Shown here one piece after another: positions 20,223-31,012 of a DNA stretch of 64,000 nucleotides. This DNA is from Maylandia zebra (taxonomy: Eukaryota; Chordata; Actinopteri; Cichliformes; Cichlidae), in contig NC_135182.1 of assembly GCF_041146795.1 (NCBI RefSeq), forward strand, positions 34,020,509 through 34,084,508, in the 5' to 3' direction. Position numbers and translations under genes: made by a program. Positions within the stretch are counted from its first letter, which is position 1; every line of letters begins with the position of its first letter. The notes under the pieces were generated by a model. It saw only the letters and a program-made list of their open reading frames with translations. It made no database searches and had not been told where the DNA came from.

Positions 20223-22450
20223 ATGTCCTGTCTGAAAGCTGCCACCCCCTCTTCCGAACCACTAACCAATTCTTCTCTCTCCAAGCCGCCGGACCTCTCC
20301 TCCGTGCCACCCGTCTACCATGATCTCAAACAAGTGTTTTGCAAGGATAGAGCACGCTCGCTTCCTCCGCATCGGCCGTATGACTGCGGCATTGATCTTC
20401 TTCCAGGCGCACCTCTCCCTACCAGCCGCCTATACAGTCTGTCTCAGCCCGAACGTGAAAGTATAGAAAAATACATCAACGAATCACTCACCGCAGGTCT
20501 CATTCGCCCCTCGTCATCTTCTGTGGCCGCCGGATTCTTCTTCGTTGCCAAGAAAGACAAGAGCTTACGACCTTGTATTGATTATCAGGGCCTTAACAAC
20601 ATTTCAGTGAAGAATAAATATCCACTCACTATTTTTCACTCACTCATTCTGCCTTCGAGCTCCTTCAGGAGGCCACCATCTTCACTAAGCTGGACCTGCG
20701 CAACGCGTACCATCTGGTAAGAATAAGGGAGGGGGATGAATGGAAAACAGCCTTCAACAATCACCTTGGTCATTTTGAATATCTTGTCATGCCGTTTGGT
20801 CTCACCAATGCCCCAGCTGTTTTTCAGGCCCTGGTAAACGACGTACTGCAGGACTTCATTAACCACTTCGTCTTCGTTTATCTGGATGACATCCTCATTT
20901 TCTCTCATTCTGTCTCTGAACAAAAACACCATGTCAGGCAGGTCCTCCACCTCCTCCCGGAAAACCGTCTCTTCGTGAAGTGGGAAAAATGTGAGTTTTA
21001 TGCTTCCACAGTCTCTTTCCTGGGCTATGTCATTGAACAAGGTAACCTGAGAGCGGACCCCTCCAAAGTTCAGGCTGTGTTAAACTGGCCCACTCCATCC
21101 CATCGCAAGCAGCTTCAGAGTTTCTTGGGTTTCGCTAACTTTTATCGCCGTTTCCGCAACTATAGCCAGCTCGCTCTACCCCTGACTCGTCTCACCTCAC
21201 CTCACCCAAGGTCCCCTTCCACTGGGATGAACCGGCTCGCCAGGCTTTCTCTTGCCTGAAGGAGCGCTTTGCCTCTGCACCCATCCTCATCCAACCCGAT
21301 CTCAGTCAACCCTTCGTCGTGGAGGTGGACACAGGAGTGCGGGCAGTGCTCTCCCAGCAACAAGGTGGTAAGCTTCATCCTTGTGCTTACTTCTGATACT
21401 TATGATGTGGGGAACTGAGAGCTATTGGCCATCAAGCTGGCCCTAGAAGAGTGGCGTCACTGGTTAGAGGGAGCTGCCCAACCGTTCGTGGTTTGGACGG
21501 ACCACAAAAACTTGGAATACATCCGGTCCGCGAAACGACTCAACGCCAGGCAAGCTAGGTGGGCTCTGTTTCTCACCAGATTCCAATTCACAATCACCTA
21601 CAGACCCGGCTCTCGTAATGTCAAACCCGATTCCCTCTCATGCCAATTTGCCACCTCCGACGGAGCTGCCGAGGACGCCCCCATTCTTCCTTCCACGTGT
21701 GTTGTCGGGGCAAAAACCTGGGAGATTGAGTCAGCTATTCGAGAGGCCCAACAAACGGAACCGGACCTTGGTGCGGGTCCCCCGGGCCTACTCTTTGTTC
21801 CCTCTACTGTCAGATCACGAGTTTTGCATTGGGCTCACACGGCCAAGTTCACCTGCCACCCTGGCGTCCACCGCACCATTACCTTCCTCCAACGCTTCGC
21901 CTGGTCGCCGTCCTTAGCTAAGGACGTCCGCGAATACATTGCTGCCTGTCCTACATGCGCTCAAAACAAGAGCGTCAATCAGCCATCTTCCGGCCTTCTC
22001 CAACCCCTACCGACCCCTGGCCGCCCGTGGTCACACATTGCAATGGACTTCATCACGGGCCTCCCTTCCTCATCAGGTAACTCAGTCATCCTTACTATCA
22101 TTGATCGTTTTTCGAAAGCTGCTCACTTTGTCCCTCTCCCCAAGCTCCCCAGTGCTTTAGAAATAGCTCGACTCCTGACTAACCATGTCTTTCGCCTTCA
22201 CGGAATCCCCACGGACATCGACAGGGGGCTGCAGTTCACATCACGGGTCTGGAAAGAATTCTGCAATGCCCTCGAAGCGCAGGTCAGTCTCTCCTCTGGT
22301 TTCCACCCTCAGACTAACGGCCAGATGGAACGGGCCAATCAGGAACGGGCCAATCAGGAACTTGAGGCGGCCCTCCGGTGCTTGGCATCCACCAATCAGA
22401 CAACTTGGAGTGAGCAACTCCCATGGGTTGAGTATGCCCACAATAGTGTA
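20223..22450 (+). pseudogene. Gypsy RT-RNase H-integrase pseudogene
   Basis: The RT starts with [15 protein letters not shown] and [19 protein letters not shown]. It changes frame at about 20650 to [15 protein letters not shown], then gives [13 protein letters not shown] and the YLDDIL catalytic box. Another shift at about 21210 and a TGA near 21394 precede the RNase H connection ([12 protein letters not shown]). The integrase keeps an H2C2 finger (HPGVH ... CPTCAQ) and the DDE residues in [16 protein letters not shown] and QMERANQE. A 15-bp unit is tandemly duplicated at 22328-22357. Coding stops at YAHNS near 22445. Confidence 0.8.
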
Positions 22451-22809
22451 ACAGGTATTACAATTAAATAATATGAGATACGCATTAAATTATTGTCTTG
22501 ACAACTTTGGACTAGTATCAGGAAGTTCTAGGTAAGACTATGGAGCCTTGAAAGGATCAGCAGAGAAGGAACCACACAATGATAGATAAGATGTGATTTG
22601 AATAGAAACTGTATTGAAAGTTGTAAAGTTTACAAACCCTGCCTGTCTAAAGCTGGCTTCCTACAGTGCACAAACGCACATTAAAGGGCTCAAAAATAAA
22701 ATCATAACCAAACATCCTCTTTAAGGAAATTCTCCAAAGAGTTTCAATTAAAGAGCTTCCGCTCCTGTTGCTCAGTCCACTTCTCTTTGGAAAGAGAAAT
22801 TAGAGTTCC

Positions 22810-22851
<42 letters not shown>

Positions 22852-22893
22852 CTGTCCACTGGTTCTAACACTACACAGATTTTTAAAGTGTTA
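22451..22893. other. Unassigned sequence with (GT)n
   Basis: No gene was recognised. It contains a (GT)n microsatellite at about 22811-22850. Together with 26465-26726 it would be continuous before the Harbinger insertion; the class of that host sequence is unknown. Confidence 0.4.
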
Positions 22894-23199
22894 CGGTGTG
22901 TTCACACCGAACGCGATGGACGCGAATAGAGCGTCAGGTTTACATGTAAAGTCAATGGAAAGGCGCGATGACGCGCGATTGCGGGTCCCGCGAAAATTCG
23001 GAAGCAGATTTGCGTCGCGAAAACGCCAAAACGCGTGAAACGCGCGTCAGTGTAGCGCGTCTGGCGCGTTTGACTCGCGAATAAAACCACGCGCGTGAGT
23101 TTTTGTGTTGCATTTTGTGCATACGCGCGTTTCGCGTCTACCGCTCGAGTTGGAAAAATCTGAACTCCAGCGTCAAATCGCGCCGCGACAACCAATCAG

Positions 23200-23395
23200 G
23201 AGCCTGGTGACGTGGCTGTTACCTAGGTCAAAGGGGCAGATCCAGCCAAAGCCTTTCATACTTCAATGGAGGGGAAGGCTAATCAATGCGGTAGCAAACA
23301 ACTCGGAGCTGTACAACACCAGCTGCTTTCAGTACCGAGACAGGAATAAAAAGGACCGAGCTTGGAGGAAGATATGTGAAGAGATCGGGCAACCT
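23200..23395 (+). pseudogene. MADF-domain exon of Harbinger H1 accessory protein
   Basis: Translation gives RLINAVANNSELYNTSCF, YRDRNKKDRAWRKICEEIG, a MADF (Myb/SANT-like) DNA-binding domain. The exon ends at a consensus donor (CCTG-GTAAGT) at about 23395. The natural Met (ATG at 23266) is out of frame with the domain by one base, so a small indel has damaged the start. In this family the protein is thought to help transposase bind and enter the nucleus; that role is from family knowledge. Confidence 0.75.
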
Positions 23396-24234
23396 GGTAA
23401 GTTCATTCATTTCTCTTTTGAAAGTTTTCACTGACCCGGGGAAGCCGCACAAAAGCTAGCAAGCCACCGCTATTTTCCCACTGACGTACAAATACCGTTC
23501 TGCTTTTATGCATGTTATCATTTAGGAATATATTTTATTGTTTATTAATAAACAGCACACAGTGGTCCCGCTGTTCATCCGTCACTGCTTTGCTTTTTCG
23601 CTGATTTTTTATTGCACAGTACAGCATTGCATTCTGCAGCCTGATTGACAAATCTCCTGCGCTTGCCAAATTTATCACGTTTGGTTTTGATAACCATCGC
23701 GTCCAATAGAAAAAACAGCACAAAAACACCCATAACTATGAGCCTCATTCGGAAATAGACACCTGCACCGTGAGGGGAAAAAGGCGCACGAAAGTGGCGG
23801 GCAGATGAAGACAAACCGCGGCATAATAATACTTTTACGTTTTGCAATCTACAAAGGTTTGCACTTTGAGAATCAATTGTGAGAACTGTGACCAGGGGCT
23901 AGTTATTCTGAGAACCCCTGCAATAAATGAGGGACCACTGTCTACTCTACGATTATTATATCCAACCTGTTAACATTTAATACTGTATTGATAGAACCAA
24001 CTGATTCTGCAGCAGAGCATCCCCAGTCCCTGAGCTCCTGCTGCTGCACCCACAGATATGTACAGCAAGCACTGATACCTTTTTAGTCGGTGGGATTCCC
24101 TTGTGATCACCTTTACTAAATATCTACAACCAATCTGATTATATCCTGTTATTGTTTTTGTTTGTTTTTTCAATGTTGAAATTAAAATCTAGTAGCAGCC
24201 TTCTCATTTCTTTGTGTTTTGTGCTGTTTTACAG

Positions 24235-24417
24235 GCCCACAGAGGAGGACGGCTCCGAGGCAGATGAGGGACGGGTCCCAGGACGGTCCATCGGCGGTGG
24301 AGCTGGCCATCCTGGAGTCCCTGAAGAGGCCACACCAGTCTCCAATGGAGCATTTCCTCCTCAGCCTTGTTCCTGCTCTGGAGAGCAGCTGGTCCTTTTT
24401 ATTCCTGTCTCTCTGTA
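24235..24417 (+). pseudogene. BESS-motif exon of Harbinger H1 accessory protein
   Basis: It follows an acceptor (TTTTACAG). The phase matches the MADF exon: one base plus GC restores the frame GPQRRTAP. The exon encodes SPMEHFLLSLVPALES, which fits the BESS protein-interaction motif usually found C-terminal to MADF domains. The stop follows shortly. Confidence 0.7.
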
Positions 24418-24596
24418 AATTCTTATATTTTATATATTTATGTTTAATGTTTTTCTGTTTGAGACTTTTAATATTATTTCAAATAAATGTTTATAATGAC
24501 TAATGTCTCAGTTCTACTACACAGCAAATGTTGGCACACGACTTGACACATGTAGAATTTATTTCATATTATACTAATGACAAAATATACTGATAC

Positions 24597-24868
24597 AGTG
24601 GGATGCAGAAGTTTGGGCAACCTTGTTAATAGACATTATTTTCCTGTATAAATTGTTGGTTGTTACAATAAAAAATGTCAGTTAAATATCATACAGGAGA
24701 CACACACAGTGATATTTGAGAAGTGAAAAGAAGTTTACTGGATTTACAGAAAGTGTGCAATAATTGTTTAAACAAAATCAAGCAGGTGCATCAATTTGGG
24801 CACCACAAAAAAGAAATGAAATGAATATTTAGTGTATATCAATGTGTGTGTCTCCTATATGATATATG
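24597..24868. repeat. Tc1/mariner-like non-coding insertion in H1
   Basis: It begins CAGTGGGATGCAGAAGTTTG, a widespread fish Tc1-type terminus, and contains AGGAGACACACACAGTG with a partial inverted counterpart at 24842-24868. It truncates the second exon of the H1 transposase. The right boundary is uncertain. Confidence 0.5.
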
Positions 24869-25082
24869 GGGTGCCTTTGTCTGGATGTGCTTCCCATCCA
24901 GAGCTGCACAGCACAGAGGAAAGTTCCAGCGCTCCTGGAATCCCTCTGTGATGGAGCGCCAGTCTCCAGGTGAAGGCACAGCCATGAAGTCGTCCACTAG
25001 ACAGTCCCAGATGGACGTCGCTGCCTGGGGGGTGATCTGGCTCACCGTGGACACACCTTGTCCCCGGTGACAAGGAACCTGG
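24860..25082 (-). pseudogene. Harbinger H1 transposase exon 2 (truncated)
   Basis: The exon follows an acceptor TTTGTCCAG on the minus strand and encodes VPCHRGQGVSTVSQITPQAA and then ERWNFPLCCAALDGKHI. The ALDGKH motif holds the first catalytic Asp of PIF/Harbinger DDE nucleases. Coding stops after KAP, where a Tc1-like sequence intervenes, so the other two catalytic residues are absent. Confidence 0.75.
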
Positions 25083-25961
25083 ACAAAATTGTTCAAAATC
25101 AGTATTATGTGTACTGCAGTTACAAAATACATTATTCAAATTCCAAAATACTTTTGTGATGTCAGATTTAAATCACAAAACATGAATCTTACATAAAACC
25201 TTTTGTAATTATAAGGATAATTACAAAATGTATATTAGATAATATCTAAAACAGTTGTGTTTTGTTTTAACTTTAACATATCATAATTTGATTGGTAGCA
25301 ACTTTCACAACTACAGTGAGCCAATCACTCACAATTCCTAAACATGTCAATCAGGTAGGAATGAAGTAAGACATTAATAGAAATAAAGAGTTGTATGTTG
25401 ACATGTAGCCCTTTCCTTGCTTAAATCATTAATATTTTTGAAAAATTAATCTGTGATAAGACAGCTTATCAAGATAGAACCATGTAACTAGAGATGAACC
25501 AAACTGTTCACAGTTTTATCTAACTCTGTTTTAATAAAGGCTGTGACCCCTGCTATAGAGTCTGACAGCTGCAGGGATTATATACAAATATTCAACTATC
25601 CCAGAATTAAACCAGGTCTAAATATAAAGGAGTGAGTATCACTACAAAGGTTAACTCAGTGGTCCTAATGCTACAGTTTGATATCAGCAAACACCGAGCG
25701 CATGTGACACCACAGCCATGCTATCATTGCAAACACTGATAACAGCATAAATCGAATTAAATCGGGACTTGATGAGAGCTTCTGAGTATCACTAGAAATA
25801 TTATAAAGAGTCGTCTCTGTACCACAGTTTGCTTTCAGTAAACACCGACAGCATTCACTGTTAGCATAGCACATCCATGTTAGCAGTGTATAACTGGATG
25901 GATTAGCATATTAGCACAGGTATCAATAAAGGACTACCATATTAAATAGTTTTACTAACCT
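25083..25961. other. H1 transposase intron, no gene seen
   Basis: AT-rich non-coding sequence between the two recognisable minus-strand transposase exons. Confidence 0.5.
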
Positions 25962-26265
25962 CAGGCAGACGGACAGGCGCTCTGCAGGTGGGATTGAGCG
26001 TCTGTAGTTGGTGTCTAGGCGGGCGATGCTGGGACCGACGAGGGAAAGCAGGTCCTCAAACTGGCCGACGGTGATAGCGCTGGAATCGGCCGTCATCCAG
26101 GCGCAGCTCCTGGAGCAAGTGGTGAAACTCACCAAACTGCTCATGCCTCTGGAGGACCTGATGGACCCAGGTACGGCGAGGATGTCTTTTACGCTGCTGC
26201 TCTGCTCTCCACAGTACATAGAGAAGGGAGACTCTCTCTTCAAGCGCTAGCTCGATAGCTGCCAT
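25962..26265 (-). pseudogene. Harbinger H1 transposase exon 1 (frameshifted)
   Basis: From a Met at 26265 the product starts MAAIELALEERVSLL and continues RTWVHQVLQRHEQFGEFHHL, LRLDDGRFQRY. This is the conserved N-terminal region of fish Harbinger transposases. A frameshift at about 26075 precedes GQFEDLLSLVGPSIARLD and RRSIPPAERLSVCLR. A donor site (CTGAG-GTTAGT) ends the exon near 25960. Confidence 0.78.
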
Positions 26266-26464
26266 CTTGCAAAGATACCGGTCTGGCACAACTCCCTCCC
26301 ACATTCCTCCCACATTTCCGGTTCACGCGCGTCAAAATATCATATTTTGACGCGCGATGGATTTTTCTTGGACACGCGTTGAGACGCGAATGTACACGCG
26401 TCAAATTAGGGGCGTTTGGGGCGTTTTATTCGCGTCCATCGCGTTCGGTGTGAACACACCGTTA

Positions 26465-26726
26465 GTCTTATCTGTGTCAAGGAATGTAGTTATAGTCCTG
26501 AGGTTCGCTGAAGATGGATCCCACGGCTGGCCACACCGTACTCTGGTCCGTCTACAGTCACTCTCTTGGGATTGGCTCGCCACTGAACCCACAGGGTTCA
26601 GATCTCGAATGATCCAGTCCTGGTCAAAAACCAATCTATGCACACAGTTCAGAGTGCATACATTACTATTTTATCTATGCTTCTTCCATCACTCATCTTT
26701 CAGTCAAGTATTGCTCAAGTATAACA
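26465..26726. other. Unassigned sequence right of H1
   Basis: The continuation of the Harbinger host sequence. No gene or recognisable repeat was found. Cassette D2 homology starts at about 26727. Confidence 0.4.
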
Positions 26727-27424
26727 AATTATTTTAGTTATACAATGTCTCAACCATCATGAAATAACTTGAGTTACATCAGGGGCAATTTTAGCCCAAT
26801 TTTGGGGGTGCTTCAGCAGCCCCAAAATGAATCAAAGCACCCCCAAAGATTTCTTTCTTTTTTTTGACAATATTTGCTTTTTGTGTGACACACTACTAAA
26901 AATATAAAAAGCATACAGTACTGTACTTGTTTGAGACGTAACATTGTAACAACAAAAGTATAGATAACCCCTCCTCCCAAAATGGTTTGTTCCAGCTCGC
27001 CTCTCCCCTACTCTGGCTCTAGCGCTCTTGCTGCCAGAACGATGGTGGCTGAGACGCAGCGGAGCGGAGGTGTAAGTGCCTGGCTTAAAACAGGACATAT
27101 TAGCTGCATTTATCTTTCAGTTACTCTTTATATAGTTAGGTAGGAGTCAGACCATGTTTCTTTTTAGCTGAAAAGCATTACACCCAGGTAACCTGCAGTG
27201 TTAAAAACGTTTTTTCCGACAATGTTTGCTACCCTACAATCCGTCCTGCTCTGTAGTCAATTCAGCGACATTTGACCGTCCTGTTGCCCCCATTGAAATG
27301 TATACAGCCTATTTAAAATCTAAAACTTAAAATTGTCCGTAGCCTACTGTTGTTACCACTGTCCTGTTTGAAATGGATATTAACTAGCTAACTGACTGAA
27401 TGCCCATTAACCTTATAACTCCTG

Positions 27425-27426
<2 letters not shown>

Positions 27427-27490
<64 letters not shown>
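27427..27490. repeat. (GT)n microsatellite
   Basis: About 32 GT units just before the hAT exon acceptor. D1 has only a few units at 1453-1465, so it expanded in D2. Confidence 0.95.
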
Positions 27491-27493
<3 letters not shown>

Positions 27494-27499
27494 TGTACA

Positions 27500-27565
27500 G
27501 AGAGACAGCCAGGTTCATAATGGATATAAGGAAGTTTTTTCAAAAAAAGGAGCCACATTCAGGTA
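27500..27565 (+). pseudogene. hAT transposase 5' exon remnant (D2 copy)
   Basis: Equivalent to 1490-1553. It has an acceptor GTGTACAG, a product starting MDIRKFFQKKEPHSG, and a donor CAG-GTAAAAG. The exon sits about 0.7 kb inside the left hAT terminus, consistent with the first coding exon of the original transposase. Confidence 0.55.
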
Positions 27566-29203
27566 AAAGTGTAAGATCAAATGATCCGTCAATCAAGAAC
27601 AATGTTGGATCAGTGTTTCAATGTTTATATCTTTTATTAGATGTTCATGTGGTTTGGTTATTTGCCTTTTGGTTGAAAGTACACTGAGGGAGGACTTTTT
27701 GTTTGTGATCTTAATAGAATTTTTTTCATATTAATGTAACTTTTCATCTAATTGAATACAATCTATTTGTGTATGATTGTCAGTCTAAAGAGGGAGAGAG
27801 GAAAGAGGGGAACGTGAGGAGAAAGTACAAGGTCAGGAAGAACCATGTAAGAAAACAGACAGGGAACAGTGACAGGCAATATAGAAACTGTTAAACTGAT
27901 AAAGAGAAAAAACCTGATTTTACTCATACAATCTGGAAGTTGTGTTCTCCCTCTAATAAAGCTGCTATACAGAATCTGCAAAACAAACTGGGTTGAAACA
28001 TTTTTGACCCTCTTTAACAACATTCCAACATAACATTGTAATTGATTGGGGAGATTAAAATTAATGATATATTTTTATGTGGTTCAGCCACAACTCTACT
28101 GAAACCTCAGCCAGTAATAGGTAGGCCAACCTTTGGACCGTCCAGTTGTCTGTATGACTGCCGCAGTATGTACATCACATTTGCACACTATCAGAAACTG
28201 CCAAACAGAGCCCTGGTGGAGTGAGGAGCTGTAAAGAGAAGCAGAAGCTCTGTTTATATTCTAAAAATGTTTTAAGCTAGCTTGTTTCAAAGATTCTGTA
28301 CAGCAGCTTTAAATGTTTTCCAAAAGCACACACACACTTAACTTATCAGTGTTTCTCAAACTTTTTACAGTGTGTACCACCTGATAAAAATGTCAAGCTC
28401 TCCTAAGTACCACTATGAAAGCATGAAACTCATAAATCTTACAACACAAAATTAGTATTATTAAATTAGTAAAATTAGCGTCTGCAATAAAGATTTTTTT
28501 CATACATTGTATAAATTCTACCACAGGCAAAGTTGCCTCCATTTTTATAGTTTTTATTAATATTTTGTAATAATTTATTTGCAATAATTCTGTTTTGGGA
28601 GTGTTTTTTATGTATCTGTATTATATTATACATACACATTAAAAGTGAATCTCTGTCCAAAAAATGCACTCAGTTTACTTTTTACTCACTATGAGCATCA
28701 TTCATAATTCTCCCCCAGTAATTAAGGTTAGGATATGTATTTTTTCTATTCCAATCCATTCTTCTTTTGCAGCATTTAAATAAGCTTGATCAGATTTGAT
28801 GGTTTTGTTACAGACTTTTCAAAAAAGTGTTTTGCTTTTCTTTCACAAATGTGGAGATTAAATTGTGTTAAAATGTACAAAACAGTCATGTCATGTTTTG
28901 TGACGAGGACCCAGGCACAGAGAGACTTGATGAATTTAAGAATCTTATATTAATAAAGAAATTTGCAGACTTGCACAGAGATGGTAAAATTATGATGACT
29001 GATAACGGAGACGAAGACAACAGACGATGAGGACAGGGAGGAACGGGGGTTTAAATGCACCAAAGTGACAGTCAGAGAGAACTCGGGACAACATTTACGG
29101 ATGCAGGGACTGACAGAGACAGGTTTATCTTTCCTGGCTGGGCAGCTCTCTGGGTGCTCAGCACCCCCAAAGCTCTGATCCTAGAATCGCCCCTGAGTTA
29201 CAT

Positions 29204-29892
29204 CACGCAAGGTTTTAGCGCAACAGAAAATATACCTTATATTTACCCTTTTAAGAATAAATAAACTTGTAAGATTCACTCTACCATATTTATCCCTTTA
29301 ACAGCTTGCTTTTAACTGTTCTTCTTTTTAAGATATTTCAACTTGAATTATTTCTCAGAAAAATATATCAACTTCTTAAAACATTAATACTTCAACAGAG
29401 TAATGAGATCCCTCACATTTTATAATCACATTTTATGAACTTTTTGCACCTTTATCAAATGAATTAACTTCTAAGTCAACAAAACTGAAAGGGTGCATTT
29501 TAGCACTGCATGACGATATTATTGCTTCTCCAACGTTTTGGAAAGCTAACAAACTCAGATGAATCACAGTAATGTTAGACCACAGAAATACACAGAAATG
29601 GCTAAGCAGTAGCTTAATCCTAGCGGTTAGCTGGGCACATTTTAATATATTCTTTAGCACTTAAAATTAAACATCTGCACATCAGTGATGTTACAGTACT
29701 TTAAACATAAATATCACAACTCCGACTGGTTTTGTTTCTTAAAGCAGAAAATATATTAACAGCAGTCAACTACATGTCTTTATGGTGCTAACATTCATGT
29801 AGCATCCCTTACCGGAGCTCGTAGTGAGATAGCTCGCCCGGCTGAAGCAGCTCCCCCCGGCCGAATTTCACAGATGTTAGATCCTAATAAAT
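29204..29892. other. Cassette intergenic sequence, no gene seen
   Basis: Aligns with D1 11506-12190. No coding content. Confidence 0.6.
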
Positions 29893-29932
29893 AGCCATCT
29901 ATTAACTACTAGTGAGTAGTTAATAGATGGCT
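29893..29932. repeat. Perfect 18-bp snap-back palindrome
   Basis: The arm AGCCATCTATTAACTACT (29893-29910) is followed by the 4-nt spacer AGTG and its exact inverse complement (29915-29932). D1 has only the left arm (12187-12204), followed by about 85 bp that D2 lacks before the shared TGTGAGTAACGG. Confidence 0.95.
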
Positions 29933-30049
29933 GTGAGTAACGGCTTTCACAACAGGAAACGTTGACTGACAGAAAGTCATCTCAAGGCATACTCGCCTCC
30001 TAGTGGCTGGGAGGGAAAATTACACCTTATTCAGCAGCACAACCCACAA

Positions 30050-30489
30050 ATCTGATGCGGGTTACAATAGTCTTACCTCCTCAGCCACCGGGGTGTCCCC
30101 CTTCGAAGCATCTCTGGGCTACCAACCACCTCTCTTTCCGGCCGTCGAAGGTGAGCACTTTGTCCCCTCTTTCCAGCAGCATCTACGGAGGTGTCGACGT
30201 GCCTGGAGAGCCACCCGGGCCGCCCTTCTTCGCACAGCTGATCGCAATAAGCACCTGGTGGACCGTCACCGGACCCCCGCACATGCCTACAACCCGGGAC
30301 AAAAGGTTTGGCTGTGGACCCGATTTGTTCCGCTCCGAGCTGAGTTAAAGAAACTTTCTCCCACCTTCATTGGTCCGTTTGTTATAGACTTTCTGGTTAA
30401 CCCGGTTTTTGTCCATCCCGAAATATGCAGATCCATAACGTGTTTCATGTGTCTCAAGTGAAACCCTGCCTGTCCAGTCCTTTGTTACA
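30050..30489 (+). pseudogene. Ty3/gypsy pol C-terminal fragment (D2)
   Basis: Near-identical sister of 12411-12848 with the same left and right junctions. It encodes [30 protein letters not shown] and [10 protein letters not shown]. It ends at TTGTTACA before CCAAG (30490-30494), where LINE sequence resumes. Confidence 0.8.
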
Positions 30490-30494
30490 CCAAG

Positions 30495-30780
30495 TTTAAG
30501 TATCTCGGGATCTTGTTCATGAGTGACGGGAGTGGGAGATCAACAAATGGATTGGTGCTGCCTCTGCAGTGATATGGATGCAATACCAGTCTGTTGTGGT
30601 GAAGAGAGAGCTGAGTGTAAAAGCGAAGCTCTCAATTTACTGGTCGATTTACGTCCCTACCCTCTGGTCACGAGCTGTGGGTAGTGACCGAAAGAACGAG
30701 ATTTCGGATACAAGCGGCAGAAATGGGCTTCCTCCGAAGGATGGCTGGCCTCTCTCTTAGAGATAGGGTGAGAAGTTCAG
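30495..30780 (+). pseudogene. Non-LTR LINE RT C-terminal fragment (D2)
   Basis: Sister of 12854-13110. It retains [26 protein letters not shown] and, further on, RRMAGLSLRDRV. It is cut by a SINE at about 30781. Confidence 0.65.
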
Positions 30781-31012
30781 TCCACTCAAAGCGCTTTACA
30801 CAACTTTTGCATTCACCCATTCGCACAAGCACATTTTTCTAAGTGCTTTTATAGCTAACATTCACACACATTCATACTCCGATGGATGCATCGGAGAGCA
30901 GTTTGGGGTTAGTATCTTGCCCAAGGATATTTGGCATGTAGACTAGGGGAAGCCAGGAATCGAACCACCAACCTTCCGATCTGCTCTACCACCTGAGCTA
31001 CAGCCACCCCCA
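30781..31012 (-). repeat. tRNA-derived SINE (D2-specific)
   Basis: The minus-strand head GGCTGTAGCTCAGGTGGTAG (A box) and GGTGGTTCGATTCCTGG (B box) is followed by CCTTGGGCAAGATACTAACC. The tail ends GTAAAGCGCTTTGAGTGG. It is a different subfamily from the SINE at 9707-10020. Confidence 0.8.

Larger units (their letters stand above)
18341..22450 (+). mobile_element. Ty3/gypsy retrotransposon, 3'-truncated
   Basis: A 5' LTR, gag, protease, RT, RNase H and most of integrase lie in canonical Ty3/gypsy order. The element inserted into an old LINE after CCAAG. It stops within the integrase; the missing pol end survives as separate fragments at 12411-12848 and 30050-30489, each also abutting CCAAG. 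Several frameshifts and stops make it inactive. Confidence 0.85.
22894..26461. mobile_element. PIF/Harbinger element H1 with MADF-BESS gene
   Basis: Terminal inverted repeats begin CGGTGTGTTCACACCGAACG on both ends and extend over at least 35 bp. The element is flanked by TTA at 22891-22893 and 26462-26464, the 3-bp TWA-type duplication of PIF/Harbinger. Two convergent genes are recognisable: a MADF-BESS DNA-binding protein on plus and a Harbinger transposase on minus. Both are damaged and the transposase catalytic core is incomplete, so this copy is non-autonomous. The TIR contains a GTGTTCACAC palindrome. Confidence 0.88.
26780..29195. mobile_element. hAT element relic
   Basis: The ends CAGGGGCAATTTTAG and, inverted, CAGGGGCGATTCTAG are flanked on both sides by the 8-bp duplicate AGTTACAT (26772-26779 and 29196-29203), as expected for hAT. 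Inside are a GC-rich promoter-like exon (about 27040-27075) and the MDIRKFF exon (about 27500-27565). No transposase catalytic region remains. D1 has the right half only. Confidence 0.8.

Noticed and set aside
22787-23038. 83-codon frame across the (GT)n repeat
   Set aside because: It is driven by Cys-Val repeats of the microsatellite and by the Harbinger terminal repeat.
27400-27687. 95-codon frame including MDIRKFF
   Set aside because: As a continuous protein it is an artefact: the CV repeat is microsatellite and the real exon is bounded by splice sites. Only the short exon is retained as a feature.
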